Shown: positions 35,850 to 44,418, counted from the stretch's first letter. The stretch is 64,000 bases of DNA from Haloferax sp. Atlit-12N (GCF_003383095.1 NZ_PSYW01000002.1:248001-312000); one strand, 5' to 3'. The notes: generated from the sequence alone by a model not told the origin. Numbers and translations are program-made.

Positions 35850-35865
35850 TACTCGGATACGAGTA
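35850..35865 (-). promoter_or_regulatory. Inverted repeat between TATA box and start codon of ppc
   Basis: TACTCG-GATA-CGAGTA is a perfect 6-bp-arm inverted repeat at 35850-35865. It sits between the ppc ATG (35847) and the TATA-like CTTTTAGAA (about 35871-35879), so it covers the expected transcription start. A bound protein would block initiation, which makes it a candidate operator. The regulator is unknown. Confidence 0.5.
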
Positions 35866-36072
35866 GCACATTCTAAAAGGCCACGAGTAACGTCGAAAAA
35901 TTGCCCGGAAGTCGGTTCTAAACGAACGTTGCGCACGTTTTCGTCCCGTTTTCGACGACCGACGAATTCCGCGCGTTCGGGCGGTTGGACCCCTTCGCTG
36001 GCGGCCGTTTCGTGGGGCGTACTACCACGGTGGATTCGTCACGCTTTTACTGGCCGCCTCGAAGGTGAGAGT

Positions 36073-36918
36073 ATGAGCGATAGCGACAAGTACCCCGCCG
36101 ACTCGGGTCGCCGTCGGTTCGTCAAGGGCGTCGTCGGGGGAGCGACGCTCGCGGGCGTGGGAACGACAGGCGCGGCCGCCATCAACAGCGCAACGTCATC
36201 CACCGGTACCGGTGGGGGGCCGACGCAGGCGTACGCCATCGAGAACACCGCCGGTCCCGCACCGCGTGGCATGCCGCAGATCCCGATCGAGATCGACGAC
36301 GAGGGCTACATCCGCGGCGTCTGGCCGGAGGTTCAGACCGTCACGCAGAACGGTGTGGAAGTCGACCTCGCCCTCACCGAGGACTACAAAGGGACGGGCG
36401 TCACCTACTCGCAGGACTGGTTCCAGTACTGCGGTGTGCAGACCTACGAGGGCCTGAACCCGACCTACGAGTCTGACAACTACTTCCGCTCCGACAGCGG
36501 CGGATACGACTGGCAGTCCGAGACGTACAGCTCCGGCGACCGCCTGAACGTCAACGACTTCGACGAGTACGAGACCTGGGGCAACGGTATCGGACAGGCC
36601 GGCATCGGGATGCCCGCGACCGGCACCTGGCGCTCCGAGGGCGCCGAGAACACGATGCCGATTCAGGTGCTCCGCTCGACGCGCATCGAGGAGGCCGCAC
36701 AGGACAACGAGTGGCTCGCCGCCTCGACGGACCAGGGAGTCATCGCGTGGCTCAACAAGTGTACCCACTTCTGCTGTGTCCCCGGCTACAAGCAGGCGGC
36801 CAGCTCCGCCACGTTCGGCGGCGAAAACGGTGTCTACTGTCAGTGTCACCAGTCCGTCTACGACCCCTTCTCCATCGTCCAGACGCTGTTTACGGCGCTG
36901 CCGCGCCCGAGCGAGTAA
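36073..36918 (+). CDS. Rieske [2Fe-2S] protein, bc-complex type, Tat-exported
   Basis: A 281-residue protein. The N-terminus has a twin-arginine signal-anchor (GRRRFVKGVVGGATLAGVG). The cluster-binding boxes are C230-T-H232-x-x-C235 and C256-x-C258-H259. C230/H232 and C256/H259 are the expected ligands, and C235-C258 the disulfide of high-potential bc1/b6f Rieske proteins. Ser261 and Tyr263 follow as in that class. It should carry electrons from quinol on the outer face of the membrane. No cytochrome b gene is adjacent, so its partner lies elsewhere or it works differently. A T-rich tract follows the gene. Confidence 0.9.
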   Translation: MSDSDKYPADSGRRRFVKGVVGGATLAGVGTTGAAAINSATSSTGTGGGPTQAYAIENTAGPAPRGMPQIPIEIDDEGYIRGVWPEVQTVTQNGVEVDLALTEDYKGTGVTYSQDWFQYCGVQTYEGLNPTYESDNYFRSDSGGYDWQSETYSSGDRLNVNDFDEYETWGNGIGQAGIGMPATGTWRSEGAENTMPIQVLRSTRIEEAAQDNEWLAASTDQGVIAWLNKCTHFCCVPGYKQAASSATFGGENGVYCQCHQSVYDPFSIVQTLFTALPRPSE

Positions 36919-36972
36919 CGACCCTCGAAGCCGCCCTCCCGTTTCGAGTCCGACCGCGACGCGTTCCCGCCG

Positions 36973-36983
36973 TTTTCTCTTTT
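36973..36983 (+). terminator. T-rich tract after the Rieske gene
   Basis: TTTTCTCTTTT lies 55 nt beyond the stop codon in a very G/C-rich gap between two convergent genes. Oligo-T tracts on the non-template strand end transcription in archaea. The rest of the gap (36919-37166) shows no gene. Confidence 0.4.
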
Positions 36984-37166
36984 CCGACCCCCGAACGACC
37001 CGTTTCCGCTCCGACGAGTCGCTCGTTTCGAGCCCGTGGTCCCGTCTCCGTCTTCAGCACCATCTCCGTCTCCCGCCCCCGAGTGCCGACGGACCCGTCG
37101 CTCGCGGGATGGAAGTCGAATCCGAGAATCGGTACCGTCGCGCCGGCGCTCCGACGCTCCGAGGCG

Positions 37167-37430
37167 TTAGCCGCCGCTGACCGGCGGGAAGAGCGCGAGT
37201 TCGTCGCCGGCGGTGGCTTCCTCGCCGAGCGCAGCGGCTTCGCCGTTTCGCAGGACGTTGATGTGGTCGTACAGTTCGCCGTCGTCGCCGAACACCCGCG
37301 ATTCGAGCGCCGGGTGCGCCCCGACGAGGGCGTCGAGCGCGTCGCCGACGGTGGCGTCGCCGTCGACGTCGACCCGAACGGTCCGCGCGCCGGTGACTTC
37401 CGCGAGGTCGGCGAACAGCTTCCACTCCAT
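37167..37430 (-). CDS. samp1: Ubiquitin-like small archaeal modifier protein SAMP1 (MoaD-like)
   Basis: An 87-residue beta-grasp protein, MEWKLFADLAEV... ending FPPVSGG. The C-terminal Gly-Gly is the site adenylated and ligated by the E1-like UbaA. From memory it is nearly identical to H. volcanii SAMP1, which is conjugated to lysines of other proteins and also supplies sulfur for molybdopterin as a MoaD. I start at the conserved MEWKLF; a longer in-frame ATG at 37457 exists. It lies 23 nt downstream of the membrane RCK_C gene on the same strand, so it may be read from that operon. Confidence 0.95.
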   Translation of the reverse strand: MEWKLFADLAEVTGARTVRVDVDGDATVGDALDALVGAHPALESRVFGDDGELYDHINVLRNGEAAALGEEATAGDELALFPPVSGG

Positions 37431-37453
37431 ACACCCGTCTCGTCGCCCGGCGC

Positions 37454-38971
37454 TCATGAGGATTGCGCCCCGGACGACCGCGGCGCGTCACCGTCGGAGC
37501 CGGAACCGTCGTTTTCGTCACCGTCGTCGTCACCGCCGTCGGTCCGGCCCGTGTCCGTCGTCGCTCGGCGTTCGACCTTCCGGAGGACTTCCGGCCGGCC
37601 GACGACGTAGAGCGTATCGCCGGCTACCAGTTCGCGTCCCCGGCCGGGAATCGCGTCCACCGGACGGTTCGCCGACCGGATGGCGACGACAGTCGTGTCT
37701 ACGTCCGCAACCGACAGTCCGTCGAGGTCGGCACCGGGCGCGACGGTCGTGACCGCCATCGTCTCGTCGGCGTTCCGGAGGAGCGATGCGAACTCGCGGT
37801 CGACGTGGGGGTCCGCGGGGAGCGTCACGAGCCGGTACTCTTCGCCGCTCGTCAGGCGGTCGGCGTCCTCCTCGTCGAGGGCGACGGTCGCCACGTCGTC
37901 GGCGACGCCGCGGAGTTCGCCGAAGGCGACGCGGGTCGGCGCGGTCGACGCGGCCGGCGCGTCGGTCCCGCCGTCGGACAGCGACCCCGAACCGCTGGGT
38001 TGCGTCTCGGTCGTCGGTTCGGCGGACTTGGCCGACTCAGTCGCGTCGGTCGCTCCCGCGACGGCGTCGCCCGATGGGTCGTTCTCGTCGCCGTCCGCGT
38101 CCGGCTTCGGAACCGACCAGACCTGCACGGGGTCGCCGGCGGCCGCGCCGGAACCGGGGTCGCCGCGAATCGCGACTGCGACGGTGCCGGGCGCGAGGGT
38201 CGGTCCGAGGCCGGCCGCGCGACTGCCGAGCGCGAGATAGGACACCTCACTCCCCTCGGGTTCGAACTCCACGTCGACGTGGCCGACGCCGTGGTCGTCC
38301 TTGATGCGCGTCGCGAGTCGGTCGCGGAGTTCGGCCTCGCTGAGCCGCCGGGGGAACAGCAGCGTCTTCCCGCTCAGTTGGGTCTTGACGGCCTCGCCGA
38401 CCGGGTCGTACCCTTCGATGTCGGCGATGTCCTCGGGGAGCGTCACCGACGTGACGCGGCCGACGGTCCGGACCAACCGGCTCACGTCGGCGTCGAGTTC
38501 CTTCGCGCCCGCGACGGCGAACACGTCCGTCGCGAGTCGGTCGCCGGCGACGCGGCCGACCGGCGCGATGAGCGCTCCGCCGGCGAGCGACGCGGTGTTG
38601 AAGAGGACGGTGTCGAGTTGGAACACCTCGGTCTCGGTGCCGGTAGTGAACGCGCCGAACAGGCCGATGGTGTTCAGGTAGAGGGCGACGACCGCCCCGC
38701 CGAAGAGGACCGAGAGCGCCCGCGGGATTATCTCTCGGGTGTACCAGCGGTAGAGCAGCGAGGCGATGGCGGAGACGACGAACGTGCCGACGACGAGCCC
38801 GACGAATCGGAGAATTTGCAGGACGAGCGAGTCGTCCGCCGGCGGAATCGACACCTGACCGGCGGTCGACGACTGTCCGACCGCCGCGAGCAGGTCGACG
38901 GCGGGGGCGGCCGGGACGGCGGTGGCCACGCCGCCGACCGAAGTGACGGCGGAGGCGAGGGCGGCGAACAT
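37454..38971 (-). CDS. Membrane protein with C-terminal RCK_C (TrkA-C) domain, second of a tandem pair
   Basis: About 505 residues. After an N-terminal segment come three hydrophobic helices (about 50-78, 84-108, 124-145). A soluble region follows with DIADIEGYDPVGEAVKTQLSGKTLLFPRRLSEAELRDRL. A Ser/Asp/Thr-rich linker (about 270-340) joins it to a C-terminal RCK_C-like domain (TMAVTTVAPGADLDGLSVADVDTTVVAIRS ... AGDTLYVVGRP). No TrkA-N Rossmann domain is present. It is paralogous to the upstream gene, sharing the DIEGYxPV block and domain order. The ATG at 38971 overlaps the preceding stop (TGATG). A role in sensing ions or controlling K+ transport is inferred from domain and context. Confidence 0.75.
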   Translation of the reverse strand: MFAALASAVTSVGGVATAVPAAPAVDLLAAVGQSSTAGQVSIPPADDSLVLQILRFVGLVVGTFVVSAIASLLYRWYTREIIPRALSVLFGGAVVALYLNTIGLFGAFTTGTETEVFQLDTVLFNTASLAGGALIAPVGRVAGDRLATDVFAVAGAKELDADVSRLVRTVGRVTSVTLPEDIADIEGYDPVGEAVKTQLSGKTLLFPRRLSEAELRDRLATRIKDDHGVGHVDVEFEPEGSEVSYLALGSRAAGLGPTLAPGTVAVAIRGDPGSGAAAGDPVQVWSVPKPDADGDENDPSGDAVAGATDATESAKSAEPTTETQPSGSGSLSDGGTDAPAASTAPTRVAFGELRGVADDVATVALDEEDADRLTSGEEYRLVTLPADPHVDREFASLLRNADETMAVTTVAPGADLDGLSVADVDTTVVAIRSANRPVDAIPGRGRELVAGDTLYVVGRPEVLRKVERRATTDTGRTDGGDDDGDENDGSGSDGDAPRSSGAQSS

Positions 38972-40185
38972 CACGCGACCGCCCCCTCGAAGGCAGTCAG
39001 GTCGCTTCTCGACCCGACCGCGTAGAGCGTATCGCCCGCGGAGACCGCTTGGTCACCCCGCGGCGCAATCGTCCAGTTCCCGCCGTGGCGGACCGCGAGG
39101 ACCGCGACGCCGTAGGTGTCCCGGACGCCGGCGTCTCTGAGCGTCACGCCGTCGAGCGGTCCCTCTGCCCCGACCGAGAGCCGCGAGAACCGCTTGCCGG
39201 CGCGGCGAAGCAAGGAGACGAGTTCGAACTCCCGCCGGACGCCGCGGGAGGTGACGACGAAACGCTCCACGTCGCTCCCGAGGAGCGATTCGACCTTGCC
39301 TCGGTCGATCGCGAGCGTGACGCGACCCTCGCCGCCGACGGCCGTCGGTGCGCGCGGCGCGGCCTTCGGCGCGTCCGCGTCGTCCGCGTCGTCCTCGTCA
39401 GGTTCGCTCGGGGTCTCGACGACCGATTCGACCCCGGCGACGTTCGCCGAGACGGTGCCGCCGTCGGTGACGACGACGACCTCGTCGCCCCGCGCGAGTC
39501 CGGTCGGGACGAGCGCCGTCACCGACACCGCGCGCTTGCCCGCCGGGAGTCGCTTCGAGAGGCCGCCGACCGGGGCCGCGGCGGAGACGGACGCGCGGGC
39601 ACGCTCGTCGAGTCTGACCTCGACGGCGGCGAGGTCGAACTCGTTTTGCAGGCGGTCGGAGAACCGCGACTCGAGTTCCACGAGCGGGATGTCGGCGGGG
39701 AACGTCCACTCGCCGTTTCGGATACTGGTGCGGATGTCCAGCGGGACCGGCGGGTAGCCCTCGATGTCGCCGACCTCGCCGGTGACGGTGACGCTGACCT
39801 GTCCGCGGCCGCCGACGAGTTCGACCACGTCGGTCGAGAGCGACCGTTCGGTGAGCTTTCGCAGCGACATCTTCCGCGGGATGTCGTTGGCGAAGGCGTC
39901 CCCGCGGTTGTGTGCGTACAGCGCCCCCATCAGGACGACTAACAGCGCGACCGTCAGCCTGACCTGGCTCTCCGACTGCGTGATTGTCGGGTCGGCCAGC
40001 GCCATGAGACCGCCGCTCGCGCCCGCAATAGCGACGCTGAGGACGACGACGGCGAGGCCCGGAACGGTGACGCCGGTGACGTAGCGGAAGCCGAATCCGA
40101 GGAGCCACGCGACGGCGGCCGGGACGAGCCCGGTGAGAACGCCGAAGTACAGCCCGTAAACGACTTCGACGGGGAGTGAAGCCAT
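38971..40185 (-). CDS. Membrane protein with C-terminal RCK_C (TrkA-C) domain, first of a tandem pair
   Basis: A 404-residue protein. Three N-terminal hydrophobic helices (about 7-34, 38-63, 75-92) precede a soluble region with GEVGDIEGYPPVPLDIRTSIRNG and an LPAGKRAVSVTALVPTGLARGDEVVVV barrel-like part. After an acidic linker comes an RCK_C module (LSVGAEGPLDGVTLRDAGVRDTYGVAVLAVRHGG ... SAGDTLYAVGSRSDL). Like its neighbour it lacks a TrkA-N domain. It is divergent from the TrkA-type K+ channel gene across a 100-nt gap. AATAAA about 26 nt before the ATG marks the promoter of this apparent three-gene unit ending with samp1. Confidence 0.75.
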   Translation of the reverse strand: MASLPVEVVYGLYFGVLTGLVPAAVAWLLGFGFRYVTGVTVPGLAVVVLSVAIAGASGGLMALADPTITQSESQVRLTVALLVVLMGALYAHNRGDAFANDIPRKMSLRKLTERSLSTDVVELVGGRGQVSVTVTGEVGDIEGYPPVPLDIRTSIRNGEWTFPADIPLVELESRFSDRLQNEFDLAAVEVRLDERARASVSAAAPVGGLSKRLPAGKRAVSVTALVPTGLARGDEVVVVTDGGTVSANVAGVESVVETPSEPDEDDADDADAPKAAPRAPTAVGGEGRVTLAIDRGKVESLLGSDVERFVVTSRGVRREFELVSLLRRAGKRFSRLSVGAEGPLDGVTLRDAGVRDTYGVAVLAVRHGGNWTIAPRGDQAVSAGDTLYAVGSRSDLTAFEGAVA

Positions 40186-40207
40186 GGGCCGGTACACTCG
40201 CCGACGG

Positions 40208-40213
40208 AATAAA
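40208..40213 (-). promoter_or_regulatory. TATA-like box for the RCK_C pair and samp1
   Basis: On the minus strand TTTATT is centred about 26 nt before the ATG at 40185. No other strong A/T box is seen before samp1, which supports a shared transcript. Confidence 0.5.
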
Positions 40214-40285
40214 GACGTGACGACGCGCACGTGACGGACCGATACCCGACCGCTTTTGCCCTCGGACGCCAGAACTGGGAAAGAC

Positions 40286-41515
40286 ATGGCTTCGGTACGT
40301 GAGTGGGTCGGTGCCCGTGCGACGATTGGGACGGTGTTCCTCGCCGCCGTCCTGTCGGTCGCCATCGGCATCCTCAACATCAGCTCCCCGGTCACCGGCG
40401 GTGTGTTGGCACCGTACATCCCGGAAGCGGTCCGCATCACCGCCGGCTTCACCGGGACGCTGACGGGCTTTCTGCTCCTCGCGAGCGTCTTCGGACTCCG
40501 CCGACGCTACCGCGCCGCGTGGTACTCGACCGCGGTGTTGCTTCCGGTGACCGCCGCGCAGGGGCTCATCCAGTCGCCAGAACGGGCGGCACCGCTCGTC
40601 GGCCTCTCGCTTATCAGCCTCGCACTCCTGCTTTTCAACCACAGGGCGTTCGACCGCGACCTCGACCTGACGGCGACACAGCTGTCGGCGCTGCTCGCTA
40701 TCGCGGGCGCACAGACCTACACGACCGCCGGCGCGTGGGCGCTCAGAGAGCAGTTCAACGGCATCGACACGCTGTTCGACGCGTTCTACTTCGGCGTCGT
40801 CACCGGCAGCACGGTCGGCTACGGCGACATCACGCCGCAGACCGCCATCGCAAAGCTGTTCGGCATCTCGGCGCTGTTGCTCACGGTGGCGACGTTCGCC
40901 GTGGCGCTCGGTGTCCTGCTCACGCCCGCAATCGAAGCGCGACTCACCAAAGCACTCGGACGCATGACCGAATCACAACTCGACATCCTGGAGAACCACG
41001 TCCTCGTCCTCGGCTACGGGGAACTGACCGAACCGATTCTCGAAGAGCTCGGCGACCGCGCCCGCGTCGTCATCGTCACGCCCGACGAGGCCCGCGCCAA
41101 GCGCCTCACCGACCGCGGCTACGACGTGGTCACGGACGACCCGAGCGACGAGGAGGCGCTCCAGCGGACCCGCGTGGACGCCGCTCGCTCCGTCGTCGTC
41201 GCCACCAACAACGACGCCGAAGACGCGCTGGCAATCCTCACGGCGCGACAGCTCAACCCCGACGTGCACATCGTCGCGGCGGCGACCCAGCGGGAAAACG
41301 AGCGAAAGCTTCGCCGCGCCGGGGCCAACACCGTCATCAGCCCGGCGGCGCTCGGCGGCCACTTCCTCGCCGAGTCCGCCGTCGGCGGGAGCGGCCTCGA
41401 GACCATCGAGGAACGGCTGCTCGACGAACAGCCCACCGACCCAGCCGAAGACGAACCGGTCCAGACGAACGGGGCGGGCGAGGCAGACGACCCCGGTTCG
41501 GACGGCCAAAACTGA
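40286..41515 (+). CDS. TrkA-type potassium channel with RCK domain
   Basis: A 409-residue protein. Hydrophobic helices lie at about 13-32, 48-66, 76-92, 103-120 and 128-150. A P-loop with filter T-V-G-Y-G-D (GVVTGSTVGYGDITP, about 171-185) and an inner helix follow. The cytoplasmic part is an RCK/TrkA-N domain starting HVLVLGYGELTEPILEEL, with the GxGxxx loop and DARSVVVATNNDAEDALAIL. It lacks a TrkA-C domain and ends in an acidic tail. K+ conduction gated by nucleotide or redox state is expected. The missing RCK_C could be supplied in trans by the divergent RCK_C proteins; this is inference. Confidence 0.85.
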   Translation: MASVREWVGARATIGTVFLAAVLSVAIGILNISSPVTGGVLAPYIPEAVRITAGFTGTLTGFLLLASVFGLRRRYRAAWYSTAVLLPVTAAQGLIQSPERAAPLVGLSLISLALLLFNHRAFDRDLDLTATQLSALLAIAGAQTYTTAGAWALREQFNGIDTLFDAFYFGVVTGSTVGYGDITPQTAIAKLFGISALLLTVATFAVALGVLLTPAIEARLTKALGRMTESQLDILENHVLVLGYGELTEPILEELGDRARVVIVTPDEARAKRLTDRGYDVVTDDPSDEEALQRTRVDAARSVVVATNNDAEDALAILTARQLNPDVHIVAAATQRENERKLRRAGANTVISPAALGGHFLAESAVGGSGLETIEERLLDEQPTDPAEDEPVQTNGAGEADDPGSDGQN

Positions 41516-41566
41516 CGAGGTCGGCGACCCCGGTCGCAAGCGCGAATCGACTCCGACTCCGCCCCC

Positions 41567-41596
41567 GGACCCGGACCCGGACCCAGACCCGGACCC
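41567..41596. repeat. Short GGACCC tandem repeat
   Basis: Five consecutive hexamers GGACCC (one as AGACCC) lie in the 111-nt gap between convergent genes. The flanks continue with related CCGACTCC/GGCTCC words. It is a simple low-complexity tract, possibly a recombination or slippage product. Confidence 0.7.
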
Positions 41597-41626
41597 GGCT
41601 CCGACTTCTTCGCATCGCTCTCTCCG

Positions 41627-43051
41627 TTAGTGCCCGCGGTCGAACACCGCAACGTCGCAGTCTATCTCGCGGATGCGCTCGAACGTCGGCGGCGAGATGA
41701 ACCGCGAGGCGGGCGAGCGGTCGCCGCTGGAACCGAGCACCACGAGGTCGTAGGTGGCGGCGTTCGAGGCGATGAAGTCGGTCACGTCGGAGCGGGCGAC
41801 CCGCGTCTCGATGTTCCCGTCCGCCGTTTCGACCAGATTGGCGAGTTTCGACTCCGCGGGCCGGCGCTCGACTTCCGAGGAGATGCAGGTCGTGACGCTC
41901 ACGCTCCCGGTCTTCCCGGCGAGACGCGTCGCGAAGTCTATCATCGCGTGGGCGGCGTCGCCCGGCCGCGAGACGAGCACGAGGATGCGCCGCCAGCGGT
42001 AGGTCTCGCCGGTCGAGCGGAACGCCACGGTGTCGTACGAGCCACCGAACAGGCCGCGAATGTAGTCCGACAGCAGGCCCCGGTCCTCCTCGTACGGGAC
42101 CACCACGAGGTCGGAGTTAGTGTTGGCCGCGGCCTCGGTCGTCGCGGTCAACGGGTCGCCCCGGGCGACGGCGACCTCGACGGGCACGCCCAGTTGGGTC
42201 CGCAGTTTGTGGGCGCAGGATTCGAGGCGCTCGACCGACGCGTCGGCGTCGGTGTCGAGTTCGCCGCCGGCTTCCGCGGTCGCGCCCGCGTCGCCCTCGG
42301 CGGTCGCTTCCGGTGAGAGCACGTCGAGGAGGACCACCTTGCCGGCGCTGTGGGCGGCGGCGAGGCGGGCGGCGAAGAAGGCCGTCTGGGTCGCCGTCTC
42401 GCCGCGCATCGGGACGAGCACGTGGTCGTCGCCGCGGACGGTCCCGTAGAGGTACTCCGCGCGGCGCTCGTAGAACTGCTCGCGCCAGACGGTGAAGGTG
42501 ATGGCGATGACGACGCTGGCGAAGAAGATGCTCACCACGTACTCCTCGGGGTTCACGTCGCCCGTGACGAGCGTCAGGAGCGCCGTCGAAAACGCAGAGG
42601 GCGCTTCCACGTCGAGGAGCCACGTCGTGACGCCCGCGAGGAAGATGGCGAGCGCCGCCGACGACGGGTGGACGAGCGCGGTCCCGGCCGGGTCGTACGC
42701 CCACCCGGTGAACCCGACGGCGACGAGGCCGCAGAGCGCGCCGACCGTGAGGGCGACGACGAACTTCACGGGCGAGGCGTACCGCCCCTCGGGGTCCGAA
42801 AACAGCGTGTACGACCCCGACGCGAGCGGCGGGAACAGCAGGAACGAGAGCGTGCTGACCGAGTTGGAGATGAACGTCACCCCGGCGATGAGCACGGGGA
42901 TGATGAAGAGAATCGAGAGGTGAAGCAGGTTGTTCGTGTTCTCTATCCAGCGACCGAACGCCACCATCTCGCGCCGCTCTATCCGGCGGATTCGGGCTCG
43001 GAGCGCGCCGACGCGGGCGACCGCTCGGGCCGCGAGATGGCGGAGGTCCAC
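41627..43051 (-). CDS. HPP-family membrane domain fused to two universal-stress-protein domains
   Basis: A 474-residue protein. The N-terminal half contains about five hydrophobic segments (45-65, 95-120, 132-150, 155-175 and 170-190) with the HPP-like run PVLIAGVTFISNSVSTLSFLLFPPLASGSY. The C-terminal half has two UspA-like folds, the first starting DDHVLVPMRGETATQTAFF and the second RRILVLVSRPGDAAHAMIDFA and ending DLVVLGSSGD. The architecture suggests a membrane transporter or sensor regulated by USP domains, perhaps through ATP/AMP. The GTG at 43051 is the longest start; an ATG 28 codons in is an alternative. Confidence 0.8.
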   Translation of the reverse strand: MDLRHLAARAVARVGALRARIRRIERREMVAFGRWIENTNNLLHLSILFIIPVLIAGVTFISNSVSTLSFLLFPPLASGSYTLFSDPEGRYASPVKFVVALTVGALCGLVAVGFTGWAYDPAGTALVHPSSAALAIFLAGVTTWLLDVEAPSAFSTALLTLVTGDVNPEEYVVSIFFASVVIAITFTVWREQFYERRAEYLYGTVRGDDHVLVPMRGETATQTAFFAARLAAAHSAGKVVLLDVLSPEATAEGDAGATAEAGGELDTDADASVERLESCAHKLRTQLGVPVEVAVARGDPLTATTEAAANTNSDLVVVPYEEDRGLLSDYIRGLFGGSYDTVAFRSTGETYRWRRILVLVSRPGDAAHAMIDFATRLAGKTGSVSVTTCISSEVERRPAESKLANLVETADGNIETRVARSDVTDFIASNAATYDLVVLGSSGDRSPASRFISPPTFERIREIDCDVAVFDRGH

Positions 43052-43057
43052 GCTCGT

Positions 43058-43786
43058 CTACGCGAGGTCGGTGACGGCGTCGAGCGTGATGGAGATGGCG
43101 CGCTCGACGTTGTTCTTCGCCTTCTCGGGGAGTTCCTCGTCGGAGTCGGCCCCCTTCTGCGTTCCGGCGACGAGGTTGCCGTCGACCGTGCAGATGGCCC
43201 CGGCGCGGAGGCCCTTCCGGCGGGCGAGCGAGAACACCGTGGCGGCCTCCATCTCGATGGCGAGCAGGCCGGCGGCGTTCCAGTCGTCGACGTACTCGTC
43301 GGACTCGTTGTAGAACGCGTCGTCGGAGACGATGGGGCCGACGTGGACGTCCTCGTCGTTGGCCTCCGCCGAGTCGACGAGCGACGTGAGCACGTCGTAG
43401 TCGGGGACGGCCGGGTAGACCTCGGACTCGTAGCGCTTCGAGGTGCCCTCCTCTTTGGCCGCGCCCGTGGCGACAATCATGTCGCCGACTTCGATGTCTT
43501 CCTGCAGCGCGCCGATGGTGCCGACGCGGATGAACGTCTCCACGCCGACGCGGGAGAGTTCCTCGATGGCGATGGCCGCCGAGGGACAGCCGATGCCGGT
43601 CGAGGAGATGGTGAGCGGGACGCCCTCGTACTCGGCGTTGACGACCTTGTACTCGCGGTTCTGCGCGACTTCCTCGACGTTCTCGCACTGCTTTGCGATG
43701 CGGTCGACGCGTCCGGGGTCACCGGGGATGAGCGCGATGTCGTTCACGTCGCCTTCTTCGACGAGGAGATGGGGCTGTTTCGCCAT
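43058..43786 (-). CDS. udp: Uridine phosphorylase
   Basis: A 242-residue enzyme of the PNP_UDP family that splits uridine with phosphate into uracil and ribose-1-phosphate. Recognisable parts are the phosphate site ALIPGDPGRVDRIA and VGTIGALQEDIEVGDMIVA, and the ribose/base site LLAIEMEAATVFSLA followed by the Asp-bearing CTVDGNL. Length matches the hexameric enzyme class. It is 6 nt upstream of the HPP/USP gene on the same strand and lies in a block with a PfkB kinase and deoC, pointing to nucleoside breakdown and salvage. Confidence 0.9.
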   Translation of the reverse strand: MAKQPHLLVEEGDVNDIALIPGDPGRVDRIAKQCENVEEVAQNREYKVVNAEYEGVPLTISSTGIGCPSAAIAIEELSRVGVETFIRVGTIGALQEDIEVGDMIVATGAAKEEGTSKRYESEVYPAVPDYDVLTSLVDSAEANDEDVHVGPIVSDDAFYNESDEYVDDWNAAGLLAIEMEAATVFSLARRKGLRAGAICTVDGNLVAGTQKGADSDEELPEKAKNNVERAISITLDAVTDLA

Positions 43787-43893
43787 GTTCCGACCCACTC
43801 GGGTCGCGGGCAAAAACGACGCGGTTCGACCGGGGGCGGCAGCGGTCGACTCGACTGAGCGGCCGACTGCCCAGCCGACCGACCGAGCCGCCG

Positions 43894-44418
43894 TCACGCG
43901 AACCCGGTGAAAAGCGCCGGCGCGAGGACCAACAGCGTCGCGCCGAAGACGAGCGAGGAGCGGAGCCACTGCCCGCGGACCGCCGTCGCGCGCTCCTCGT
44001 AGATGCGCCGGCCGGCGCGCGGGAGGACGAACCGGGCGAACACGACGTAGATGAACGCCACGACGACCGCCGTCGCGACGAGGTGCGACGGGAGGTCGAC
44101 CCCGGCGACTCCGAGGTCCGGCGCGACGGCGTCGGTCGCGAGGTAGACGAACGCGTAGAGGACGCCGGCGAGCGCGCCGGCGGCGTGGTGGACGACGTTG
44201 GCGTCGCCGAAGCTCACCTCGTCGGGCGTCGTCCGTCGGACGACCGACGCGGCGACGTAGGCGGGGGTAAAGCCCTCGTCCTGTCGCCACATCGGGATGG
44301 CCATCACGACCGCGGCCGCGACCCCGACGACCGCGCCGAGGAGCAGTCGCCCGGTGACCGCACCGAGGCTCGACGCGGCGTCGAGGGCGGCGACGGCGAC
44401 CGGGAGCTGGTCTAACAT
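43894..44418 (-). CDS. Four-helix membrane protein of unknown function
   Basis: A 174-residue protein. Hydrophobic segments lie near 23-42, 78-96, 112-130 and 152-171. Conserved-looking polar loops are MWRQDEGFTPAYVAASVVRR and FGDANVVHHAAGALAG, the latter with paired His that might bind a metal or haem. No family is recognised. It lies between udp and the PfkB kinase gene with gaps of about 107 and 69 nt. Confidence 0.7.
   Translation of the reverse strand: MLDQLPVAVAALDAASSLGAVTGRLLLGAVVGVAAAVVMAIPMWRQDEGFTPAYVAASVVRRTTPDEVSFGDANVVHHAAGALAGVLYAFVYLATDAVAPDLGVAGVDLPSHLVATAVVVAFIYVVFARFVLPRAGRRIYEERATAVRGQWLRSSLVFGATLLVLAPALFTGFA

Noticed and set aside
35818..36072. Possible longer N-terminus of the Rieske protein (in-frame from 35818).
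   Set aside because: It would cross the ppc promoter and add Arg-rich sequence; the ATG at 36073 is followed by a normal Tat signal.
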